From Thiocapsa marina 5811 (GTDB taxonomy: Bacteria; Pseudomonadota; Gammaproteobacteria; Chromatiales; Chromatiaceae): DNA of 64,000 nucleotides. Position 1 is the stretch's first letter; each line of letters starts with the position of its first letter. Position numbers and translations under genes: made by a program. Positions 8,670-17,052 of this stretch are shown in pieces. The stretch spans positions 124,001-188,000 of the forward strand of contig NZ_AFWV01000006.1 in assembly GCF_000223985.1 (NCBI RefSeq), in the 5' to 3' direction. Under the pieces are notes generated by a model that worked only from the letters and a program-made list of their open reading frames with translations, had not been told where the DNA came from and made no database searches.

Positions 8670-11600
8670 CCTAACCCGCCTCGCCACCAAAGGGCCAGCC
8701 TGGCGCAAGAGCTTCGCCAAGGCGAAACCCGCTTCGCACAGCTCCACCAACTGTTTCTCCGAGCAGGGTTTGCGAAGATAGCGAAAGATGCCGCCGACGT
8801 TGATGCCCTCGGCGATGACCAGCGGGTCGTCGCACGCGGAGATCAAGACCCTAACCACTTCAGGGTGAGACTCGCGGGCACGGCTGAGCAGGTCGATGCC
8901 GTTCTCGCCCGGCAGTCTGTAATCGACAAGCAACAGGTGGAAATCGTCCTGTTCAAGCTGAGCATCCGCCTCCTCGGCGCCTGCCACCGAGGTCACTCGC
9001 CATCCGATCCGGCGAAAGTAGCGCACGAGCAACGCCTGCTGCACGGGGTCGTCCTCCACAACGAGCGCACGGCGGGCCAGCAACTCCTGAACCCGCACGC
9101 CGGCAATCGGCAGGGAACCCGTACGCAGCATCTCGGTAAGGTCGTCCGGCGGCATCGGCCTCCCGAGCAGGAAACCTTGGGCCAGGTCGCAACCCAGATT
9201 GGAGAGCTGCACGAGCTGATCCGCAGACTCGACACCCTCGCCCACGACCCGGATCCCGAGATGATGCGCCATGGAGATGGTCGAGCGCACGATCGCTGTG
9301 TCGTCCGATTCTTGCCCGAGGCCATTGATGAAGGAGCGGTCGATCTTGAGTGAATCGAAGTGAAAGCGCTTCAGATAGGCGAGGCTGGAATAGCCGGTTC
9401 CGAAGTCGTCGAGGACCACTGCGACCCCTAGGGCACGCACCGCGGCGATCTCGGCGCGGGCACGCTCGGGGTCGTTGATGAGCACGTTCTCGAGGACCTC
9501 GATCTCGAGCAGACGAGGATCGATCCCGTACGCCCGCGCAGCCCCGGCGATGGCGTCCGCCAACTGTCCGCTGCCGATCATCGCGCTGGAGATATTGACG
9601 GCGATCGGCACCGGGGTCACGCCATCCGCCTTCCAGAGGGCGATGATTCGGGCCGCCTCCTGGATGACCCGACGCCCGACCGGCCAGAGCAGATCGCCGC
9701 TCTCCACCAGCGGCATGAACTCCTGCGGGAGTCGCAGCTGGCCCTCCGAAGTCTGCCAGCGAATCAGTGCCTCGGCCCCCGCAGGCCTCCCGTTGGAGAG
9801 ATCCAGCTTGGGCTGGAGATACAAGACGAGCTCACCCTTCGCCAGGGCGCATCGCAGGTCCTGCGCCAAACGCAGGCGCTGGCCGGCAACCTCGGTCATC
9901 TCCGAACGGAAAAAAGAGCAAGTGCCGGGGCCCGCGGCTTTGGCGGTGTTCAAGGCCGAATCCGCGAATTGGATCATCTCGGCGGCATCGCAGGAATCCG
10001 AGGGACAAAGCGCGACGCCAACGCCGCTACCCATGTTGAGGTTGCCGACACCCTCGACGCGGATGTCCCGGAGCAGAACCGACTGGATGCGCGCCACGTG
10101 CTCGCTGACCGATTCCGCACCCGGCGGCGTCGCGATACCGATGACGAAGGTGTCTCCCCCGAGACGTGCCAGCATGGCATCGTTCGGGAGCGCGCCCTTC
10201 AGCGCACGCGCGGCCTCCACCAGCACCCCGTCGGCAAGCGCATGGCCGTAGGCGCTCACCACATGCTTGAAGCCGTCCAGATTGATGGCCATCACCGCGA
10301 CCTGTCGTCCGTCGGCGCGCGCCGTACGCATGGTCTGGTCCAGCCGCGCGCGAAACAGCGTGGCGTTGGGAAGATCGGTCAGCAGATCGTGGTGGGTAAG
10401 GTGCTCGATCTCCTCGGCGTAGCGCTGTGCCTTGGTGATGTCGCTGAAGATACCGATATAGCTCTGGATATGCCCGGCGGAGTTGCGAATGGCGCTGATG
10501 CTGAGCCACTCGGTGAACAACTCGCCGTTCTTGCGGCGGTTCCCGAGCTGCCCCTGCCAGTGGCCGGTCTCGATGAGCGCGTGCCACATCGCCCGGTAAA
10601 ACACCTGGTCCTGACGACCGGACTGCAGGAGGTTGGGACGGCGCCCGCGGACCTCGTCCTCGGCGTATCCTGTGATGGTCGTGAAGGCGGGGTTGACGGC
10701 GAGGATGCGGCCCTCCGGGTCGGTGATGAGGATGCCCTCGCTGGTCGCGGTAAACACCGTGGAGGCGCGTCGCTCCCAGTCCTCGGCCCGCAGCCGGTCC
10801 CGCAAGTCGTAGAGTGTGCCCAGCAGCACTTGTCGCCCCTCGAGCTCGATCGGGTTGAGGGTCACCTCCACCGGAACCCCGGACCCGTCACGCCTCAGGT
10901 GCTCCCATTCAAAGCGCTGAACGCCTCGCTCCCGGGCGCACCTGATCATCCGCTCCGCTTTGGCGGCGGATACCTCGCCGTCCGGCTGGAGCCGCGGAGA
11001 GAGCGCGGCGGGCGAGGCGCCGACGAGGGTTCCGGATCCCGGATAACCAAGCAGATCGTAGACCGCCTGATTCGCCGCGGCGATCAGGCCGTCGCCGTCG
11101 ATCAGGACCAAAGGCTGGGCCGCATGCTCGAAGAGGGTTCGATAGCGGGCCTCGCTAGCCGCCAGGGCCTGGCGAGCAAGGTGTTGCTCGGTCACGTCCT
11201 GGACAACCCCGTCGATGCGCACCGGGCGGCCCTGAGCGTCGCGGGTCAGCTCGCGGCGACTGGTCAGCCAGCGGATCTCGCCGTCCGGCCGCCGGATTCG
11301 GTAATCGAGCTCCACGCTGCCGGCCTCGCCGCTGCGCAAGGCGACCAGGGTCGCCTCGACGCGCCGCCGGTCGTCGGGTTGCACCATCGAGAGCAGAGCG
11401 TCGTCGCCGGGCAAGTCCCGGTCGGCATCCAAACCCAGTATCCGGTAGAAGTTGTCGGACCAATGGGCGCGACCCTTGGGTAAACCCAGATTCAGGCTGC
11501 CGACTCGGGCCAGCGTCTGCGCCCGCTCCAGCTCCTTGGTCTGCCAGTAGTACTCGGTGATGTCGCGACTGATCCCGAGCACCCCGAGGGTGTCGCTGCT

Positions 11601-13550
11601 CGGGCACAGGTAGGGGATCTTGAGCGTGTCGAACAGGAGCCGCCTGCCGTCCGAACGCGTGACCCACTCCTCGGCTCGAACAAGGGTATCGGCGGCCAGG
11701 GTCTCTCGATCCCCGGCTCGAAAGGGCTCGGCGACCTCCGGACTGAAGAGATCCAGGTCGGAGCACCCGATGACGGCCTTGCGGGATCGGCCGACGAATC
11801 CGCTGAAGGCCAGATTGCAATCCAGGTAGACCCCTTGGTGGTCCTTGAAGAAGATGGGATCCGGGATGCCGTCCATCAGCGCGCGCAGCTCCATCTCGCG
11901 GCGTTGCTGATGCGTGATGTCGACGAGATAACCGTGATAGGCCCGGATCGAGCCGTCGTCTGCACGAAGGATCCGCGTGAAGTCGTAACAGTGCAGCCAC
12001 TGGCCTTCGGGCCCGCGCAGGCGATACTGCTGCTCGAATTGCTCGGCCCCTTCACTGGTATACCGGGCCACCTCGGAACCGATCCGCTTACGGTCCTCCG
12101 GATGAACCAGATCGGCGAAAAGGATTCGGCCGCTGATCAGATCGGCGACGCTGACGCCAAGCAGTCGCGGGACATTCGGCGAGCACTCCACGACCGGCCA
12201 GCCCGCCTGCGGCAGCCAGCGAAAGACCATCGCCGGGCCCTCGGTGAAGAGGACATGCTCCTCGGCAAGTCGCGCATGGAGCGCGCCAAGCTCGGCCTCC
12301 CGTGCCTTCCGCGCGGAGATGTCGTCGATGGTCCAGATCACACCCCCGGCAAGATCCGCCGGCGAGACGGCGTCTACGGCCTGACCGGAGAGCAGACACC
12401 AGACGGCGCTGCCGTCGCGACGTCGCAGCTCGTACTCGATATGTCGATGCTGTCCGTGCCGCAGCGAGAGGTAGTACTGCTTGCCGAATGCGGCGAAGCG
12501 TTCCTCAGACAGGTGCAGCGCGCGCACGCTCAGTCCGCGCATGGATTCCGGGCCGTCGTAGCCCAGAATCTCGGCGAGGCGTCGATTGACGCGTTCGATG
12601 ATCCGATAGCCGGTGAGCAGCGCAATGCCCACGTTGGCATTGTCGAAGATGGCCTGGAGCTGCTCCTCGCTGTCGCGAAGTGCGCGGGCGGCGGCATGCG
12701 TCTCGGTGACATCCCGGTCGATTCCGCGATATCCGAGCAGGAGACCGTTGGGCGCCACGAGCGGCACCCCGCTGGTCGACATGATCCTAACGCTGCCGTC
12801 GCGGTGCAGACACTGGTTCTCGAGGTCCCGGAAGGGACGCGCAGCCGCCGCGATCGCCGCGAAGGCTTCACCGACTCGGCGCGCCTCCGCGGGCGGCATG
12901 AGGTCGAAGGCCGTGCGCCCGATGATCCATTCGGGCGCGTACCCCAAAACCTCGCGGACACGCCCGGCGACGAAGGTATAGCGTCCCTCGGCGTCCACCT
13001 CCCAGATCCAGTCGACGGTGGTCTCGAGGATGTCCCTGAGACGCCGCAGGTGTGTCTCGACGGTCTCGGCGCGCCCGGGATCGGGGAGATCCGCGGGGTC
13101 GGGGCGCCCGTCCCGATCCACGCGCGAGCCAAGGGCGGCAAGCAGCTCCGACCGAGACACCAGCCCCGTGAGGCTGCCCCCGGGTTCGGTCACCGCAAGG
13201 TAGCCGACCCCCGCAGCAGCCAGTTGGTCGGCCGCGAATTCCAGGGTCGATGCCTTGGGCAAGGCGATGAGGGGACGACGCATCAGCGCGGCGAGAGACG
13301 TGGCAGGATCCCCGGATCCCTCGACGAGCCATGGCAAGAGGTCGCGCGGTGTCAGGATACCCAGCGGTTTGTCGCCGTCGACGATCACCAAGGCGCAAAC
13401 CGCGGCGCCATCGGGCATCCTGTTCAGCAGTCGCACCGCCTCGCGCAGGGGCGTATCCGGCGCTGCGAGGAGCGGCGCACGCGTAGGAACATCGGCAAGG
13501 AGCCGCGGCCCCGGCATGTCCGCGGACGACTGTTCCGAAGTCTGATCCAT
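8661..13550 (-). CDS. Multi-sensor c-di-GMP protein: CBS pair, seven PAS domains, degenerate GGDEF, EAL, receiver
   Basis: This is a very large cytoplasmic signalling protein, about 1,630 residues. I read, in order: a CBS pair (~30-155, with GILTPRDLLPWL and GLVSRSELLAAL); about seven PAS/PAC units starting near residues 185, 310, 445, 570, 690, 815 and 945; a GGDEF domain whose signature is GGDTF (~1144); an EAL domain; and a C-terminal receiver (ALVVEDDP...LLVDYRLPGENG...LRKPCS). The EAL catalytic set looks intact: EALIRW, VNIS, DDFGTGYSSL, KIDRSF, GEGVE and QGFLLGRP. The protein is therefore probably a c-di-GMP phosphodiesterase with a non-catalytic GTP-sensing GGDEF. No transmembrane segment is visible. 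I prefer the ATG at 13550; another lies 13 codons upstream at 13589. Confidence 0.9.
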   Translation of the reverse strand: MDQTSEQSSADMPGPRLLADVPTRAPLLAAPDTPLREAVRLLNRMPDGAAVCALVIVDGDKPLGILTPRDLLPWLVEGSGDPATSLAALMRRPLIALPKASTLEFAADQLAAAGVGYLAVTEPGGSLTGLVSRSELLAALGSRVDRDGRPDPADLPDPGRAETVETHLRRLRDILETTVDWIWEVDAEGRYTFVAGRVREVLGYAPEWIIGRTAFDLMPPAEARRVGEAFAAIAAAARPFRDLENQCLHRDGSVRIMSTSGVPLVAPNGLLLGYRGIDRDVTETHAAARALRDSEEQLQAIFDNANVGIALLTGYRIIERVNRRLAEILGYDGPESMRGLSVRALHLSEERFAAFGKQYYLSLRHGQHRHIEYELRRRDGSAVWCLLSGQAVDAVSPADLAGGVIWTIDDISARKAREAELGALHARLAEEHVLFTEGPAMVFRWLPQAGWPVVECSPNVPRLLGVSVADLISGRILFADLVHPEDRKRIGSEVARYTSEGAEQFEQQYRLRGPEGQWLHCYDFTRILRADDGSIRAYHGYLVDITHQQRREMELRALMDGIPDPIFFKDHQGVYLDCNLAFSGFVGRSRKAVIGCSDLDLFSPEVAEPFRAGDRETLAADTLVRAEEWVTRSDGRRLLFDTLKIPYLCPSSDTLGVLGISRDITEYYWQTKELERAQTLARVGSLNLGLPKGRAHWSDNFYRILGLDADRDLPGDDALLSMVQPDDRRRVEATLVALRSGEAGSVELDYRIRRPDGEIRWLTSRRELTRDAQGRPVRIDGVVQDVTEQHLARQALAASEARYRTLFEHAAQPLVLIDGDGLIAAANQAVYDLLGYPGSGTLVGASPAALSPRLQPDGEVSAAKAERMIRCARERGVQRFEWEHLRRDGSGVPVEVTLNPIELEGRQVLLGTLYDLRDRLRAEDWERRASTVFTATSEGILITDPEGRILAVNPAFTTITGYAEDEVRGRRPNLLQSGRQDQVFYRAMWHALIETGHWQGQLGNRRKNGELFTEWLSISAIRNSAGHIQSYIGIFSDITKAQRYAEEIEHLTHHDLLTDLPNATLFRARLDQTMRTARADGRQVAVMAINLDGFKHVVSAYGHALADGVLVEAARALKGALPNDAMLARLGGDTFVIGIATPPGAESVSEHVARIQSVLLRDIRVEGVGNLNMGSGVGVALCPSDSCDAAEMIQFADSALNTAKAAGPGTCSFFRSEMTEVAGQRLRLAQDLRCALAKGELVLYLQPKLDLSNGRPAGAEALIRWQTSEGQLRLPQEFMPLVESGDLLWPVGRRVIQEAARIIALWKADGVTPVPIAVNISSAMIGSGQLADAIAGAARAYGIDPRLLEIEVLENVLINDPERARAEIAAVRALGVAVVLDDFGTGYSSLAYLKRFHFDSLKIDRSFINGLGQESDDTAIVRSTISMAHHLGIRVVGEGVESADQLVQLSNLGCDLAQGFLLGRPMPPDDLTEMLRTGSLPIAGVRVQELLARRALVVEDDPVQQALLVRYFRRIGWRVTSVAGAEEADAQLEQDDFHLLLVDYRLPGENGIDLLSRARESHPEVVRVLISACDDPLVIAEGINVGGIFRYLRKPCSEKQLVELCEAGFALAKLLRQAGPLVARRVRST

Positions 13551-14196
13551 GGGGCGAGCTGGCTTCCCGGTTTGGTAGCTCGATGCCAAAAAATCCTTAG
13601 TTCGGCGATGGACTGCAATGGTCGTGGGTGACGCCGAGGCGCGGGGCTCCTAAGGCGAGACCCCTGCCTCTCATGCCCGGCGCGTTACCATCGATCCGGA
13701 CCGATCCGCTTGGATGCCGATATCGCAGCGCTGCGCGACGGCAGCCCCGCCGAGGTCGCATCAACGAAATCGATTCCGATCCGGCCGAGCTCGCCGAACA
13801 GGCATCGACCACCCTGAGGCGTGCCCATGACGATACGGGTCTATCGGTAGATCAGTATAGACGGCCCTCAATATTGCACAACTTGGTAACGGCACAGCCG
13901 TTTTCCGACCGGCAACGCATCCGTCCGAGTCGCTCGCGGAGACCCGGCAGGGTTAAACCTTGAACTGGCTCCGCAGCTCAGCACCGACGTTGGGCACGAT
14001 CAGGTTGTTCACCTCAGTATCGCCGGCCTTCGCAAGGACCTCGCCGGCAACCTATTCGCTGCGTCGATCGGTGGCGGTCCGCTCGACGGCGAGCCAGTCG
14101 TCGAGCGAGAGAGGCGGTTGGGGTCCGACCTCCCGAGGATCCGGCAGCGCCGATCAGACTCGGCCCGGCGCACGCCGGACTGGACGCGGTCCGGTC
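13551..14196. other. Long intergenic region, no supported gene
   Basis: About 645 bp. It presumably holds the promoter of the PAS/EAL gene, but I find no convincing promoter or RNA. On the minus strand a 32-codon stretch between stops (14051 down to a TAA at 13953-13955) has gene-like composition (…NLIVPNVGAELRSQFKV) and might be the tail of a decayed gene. That is weak evidence. Confidence 0.3.
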
Positions 14197-15159
14197 TCAA
14201 TGAAAATGATGCACGAACCTCAGGTTGAACCTGGAGCCCTCGGGGCGATTCTCCGCCTCCGTCTCCCAGTAGGCGTTCACGAAGAGATGGTCGTGCTTGG
14301 AGACGTGGTAGACGAGCCCAGGCCCGATGCCGATGACCTGCTCCTCGCTGTCGCGCACACCTCGGCCGTCGATCTTGCTCTCGGTGAACTGCTTGAGAAA
14401 ATAGCCGTTGATGCCGATACGCAGACGATTCGGCAGCACCTCGTAGGCGCTCGCGAAGTTGGCATGGATGGCCTGACCGGCCTGTGTGTCGTTGGCCCCG
14501 AGCGGCTTGTAGGGATCGTCGTTCTCGGCGTTCCACAGATAATGCAGACGCCAGGAGGCCGTCCATTTCGGTGTCAGGAATGCCGTCGCGGCCCAATAGG
14601 GATTGAAGGAGAAATAATTGCTGCCGACATTCAGGGCATCGTTCGCATCGTAGGAGCCGGTCGGGAAGATCAGCTGAAATTCGACTCGCTGCACGAATCT
14701 CGGTCCGTTCGGACCCATGATGGGATCCCACTGAAGAAAGGGACCGATCAAGAGATCGCCGAGATTGCCGCCGTTTGCCGATAGCGCAAAGTTGTCCTTC
14801 GGATCCAGATCGAAGCCCGCATAGGGCAGCATGAGATTCATGCCCCATTTGCCGCCGAGCAGCAGGGGCTGATCCGATTGATAAACGAGCTGGGTCAAAC
14901 CGATGTTCGCATCGACCTGCGCCTTCTCGAGCCCGCGCGCGGTGGGCAGACGCAGGTCAGCGCCGCCGGCATCCTTGAGGCGCCCGTTGCGATAAAACTG
15001 CACATACTGCTGAGCGTACCACCCTGGCCCCGACGGCGGCGCACCGTCCAGAAAACTCGTAAACCCAAGATTCACGGCGGGCAGGTCGTACGCCTGCGCC
15101 AGCGTAGCCATCCCGAGCCCAACCGCCCCGACCAACAGTCTTGCACCCGCCTTCGTCAT
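14197..15159 (-). CDS. Outer-membrane beta-barrel, SphA / phenol-degradation MetA-pathway family
   Basis: The 320-residue protein has a clear signal peptide (cleavage after LAQA, about residue 23). Alternating aromatic/hydrophobic strands ending in NLRFVHHFH are typical of an outer-membrane barrel with a terminal aromatic. It resembles the 'MetA-pathway of phenol degradation' outer-membrane transporter family (Pfam PF13557), whose members are often annotated by default; the substrate is unknown. The ATG at 15159 was chosen because it gives an intact signal peptide and has an AGGGG-like ribosome site. It is divergent from trmO. Confidence 0.72.
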   Translation of the reverse strand: MTKAGARLLVGAVGLGMATLAQAYDLPAVNLGFTSFLDGAPPSGPGWYAQQYVQFYRNGRLKDAGGADLRLPTARGLEKAQVDANIGLTQLVYQSDQPLLLGGKWGMNLMLPYAGFDLDPKDNFALSANGGNLGDLLIGPFLQWDPIMGPNGPRFVQRVEFQLIFPTGSYDANDALNVGSNYFSFNPYWAATAFLTPKWTASWRLHYLWNAENDDPYKPLGANDTQAGQAIHANFASAYEVLPNRLRIGINGYFLKQFTESKIDGRGVRDSEEQVIGIGPGLVYHVSKHDHLFVNAYWETEAENRPEGSRFNLRFVHHFH

Positions 15160-15328
15160 CGTCGCGCCCCTGATTGTGTTTGAGTTTGAGAACGAGGCAC
15201 GCCCCCTCGCGCCCGAAAAGCGCGTGAAGGATAAGGGAATGCGCGGGACGTGACAAAGCGGTGACAGCGCGGGGCACGAACTGCCGGATCTAGGATAATG
15301 GAACCCCCCAAAGACAGCAGGCCAGCGC

Positions 15329-16039
15329 ATGTCCTTCAGCTTCGCCCCCATCGGCCACATCCGCTCCCCCTACACCGACAAGTTCGGGATCCCGCGCCAA
15401 CCCGGATTGGTGACCGCCGCCGAGGCGCGTGTCGAGCTTCTACCCGAGTTCGCCCGAGAAGAGGCATTCAAAGGACTCGAAGGTTTCTCGCATGTCTGGA
15501 TCCTCTTCGTCTTTCACGAGGACTGCCTGACCGCCGGCTGGAGCCCGACAGTGCGCCCGCCGCGTCTCGGAGGCCGCGAGAGCGTCGGTGTCTTCGCAAG
15601 CCGCGCGCCGTATCGGCCGAACCCCATCGGGATCTCCGCGGTCGAGCAGCGGGGACTCATCAAAGATGCGCGCGGACTCGCGCTCGCGCTTCGGGGCGTC
15701 GATCTATTGGATGGCACGCCGGTCCTGGACATCAAGCCCTATGTGCCGTACGCGGACAGCCTCCCCGAGGCACGAAGCGGCTTTGCCACGGCGCCCGAGA
15801 TCGCCGCCGCCGATGTGACCTTCTCCGTGGAGGCGTTAAAGGGCATTGCCGAAGCCGATCCGACCGGGGTGCTCCGACTGCGCGCACTGATCGAGCAGGT
15901 CCTCGCCCAAGATCCGCGCCCGGGGTATATGAATCGGTACCCCGAGCGCCGAGAATTCGGCCTCCGGCTTTATGACCGCAATATCCGATGGCGGATCGAT
16001 GAGCGCGCGATGCACGTGGTCGCCGTCGAGCCTATCTGA
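15329..16039 (+). CDS. trmO: tRNA (t6A37) N6-methyltransferase TrmO
   Basis: The 236-residue protein matches the TsaA/YaeB beta-barrel family, which methylates N6-threonylcarbamoyladenosine at position 37 of threonine tRNAs using S-adenosylmethionine. Visible signatures are the N-terminal [11 protein letters not shown], the central [28 protein letters not shown] and [18 protein letters not shown]. Length matches E. coli TrmO. It stands alone, convergent with rlmB. Confidence 0.92.
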   Translation: MSFSFAPIGHIRSPYTDKFGIPRQPGLVTAAEARVELLPEFAREEAFKGLEGFSHVWILFVFHEDCLTAGWSPTVRPPRLGGRESVGVFASRAPYRPNPIGISAVEQRGLIKDARGLALALRGVDLLDGTPVLDIKPYVPYADSLPEARSGFATAPEIAAADVTFSVEALKGIAEADPTGVLRLRALIEQVLAQDPRPGYMNRYPERREFGLRLYDRNIRWRIDERAMHVVAVEPI

Positions 16040-16255
16040 GACGTATACGATGTTTTGGGATGCTGGGACTCGGAAATCGCTTAAACGCCGGGCCTTGCTC
16101 GTAACTCCGTTGCGTGGCACATGGCGCAGAGCGCCAGGGGCATGCGTGACACCGCAGAGCGGGTGTCAAGAGCGAGTGATGTTTTCGGTGGTCGGTCTCA
16201 CGAGCGAGGCCAATCGCCGCATCGACGTCACCCGTAAAAACTCGGGTGACGATGC

Positions 16256-17050
16256 TCACCGACGCTGACGCAACGCCTCGTAAAGACAAACACCCGCGGC
16301 GACCGAGACGTTGAGACTCTCGACCGTCCCGCACATGGGTAGACGGACCAGACGGTCGCAGTGCTCGCGCGTGAGGCGGCGCAGGCCGGTGCCTTCGCTG
16401 CCCATGACCAGGCCGAGCGGCCCGGTGAGATCGGCTGTATAGAGCTCGGTGTCGGCGTCTCCGCTGGTTCCGGTGAGCCAGATCCCGCGCTCTTTGAGGT
16501 CGCCCATGGTCCGCGCCAAATTGGTGACCTGGACATAGGGCAAGGTCTCGGCCGCCCCGCTGGCAACCTTGCAGACGACCGGAGTGAGACCGACGGCGTT
16601 GTCCTTCGGGGCAATGACGGCATGCACGCCGGCGCCTTCCGCGGTGCGCAGACAGGCGCCGAGATTATGCGGATCCTGGACCTCGTCGAGCAGGAGCAGA
16701 AAGGGCGGACCCTCGATCCGCTCCAGGAGTGAATCGAGATCTTGCTCGGATCGGGCCGCCGGAACACGCACCCAGGCCAAGGCGCCTTGGTGATTGGTGC
16801 CCTCTGCCGCACGCTCGAGCTCGTCGCGCTCGACCTGGCGGACCTTTACGCCGGCCTGGCTCGCCAGATCGGCCAGCTCGGACAGGCGCCGATCGCGACG
16901 ACTGCGGTCGAGCCAAAGCTCGCCGACCCCTTCGCTCCCGAACTTGATCGCGGCCCGCGCACTGTGGATGCCGCCGACCGGGTGCAGCCCTGTCGCGGGG
17001 GGGCGCACCTCGTCACGCCGATCCACGACAGAACGTCGCGATGGCTTCAT
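16256..17050 (-). CDS. rlmB: 23S rRNA (guanosine-2251-2'-O)-methyltransferase RlmB
   Basis: The 264-residue SPOUT methyltransferase has an L30e-like substrate-binding N-terminus beginning GLHPVGGIHSARAAI. The three SPOUT motifs are LLLDEVQDPHNLGACLRTAE, LVMGSEGTGLRRL and LPMCGTVESLNVSVAAGVCLYEALRQR, with the knot-forming asparagine intact. The ATG at 17048-17050 lies two bases after the rnr stop, so the genes are co-transcribed and likely translationally coupled, as in many gammaproteobacteria. No strong Shine-Dalgarno precedes this ATG; a GTG eight codons downstream is an alternative. Confidence 0.95.
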   Translation of the reverse strand: MKPSRRSVVDRRDEVRPPATGLHPVGGIHSARAAIKFGSEGVGELWLDRSRRDRRLSELADLASQAGVKVRQVERDELERAAEGTNHQGALAWVRVPAARSEQDLDSLLERIEGPPFLLLLDEVQDPHNLGACLRTAEGAGVHAVIAPKDNAVGLTPVVCKVASGAAETLPYVQVTNLARTMGDLKERGIWLTGTSGDADTELYTADLTGPLGLVMGSEGTGLRRLTREHCDRLVRLPMCGTVESLNVSVAAGVCLYEALRQRR

Positions 17051-17052
17051 CG

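Noticed and set aside
8661-13550. Active diguanylate cyclase
   Set aside because: The signature is GGDTF instead of GG(D/E)EF, so cyclase activity is unlikely; only the EAL half looks catalytic.
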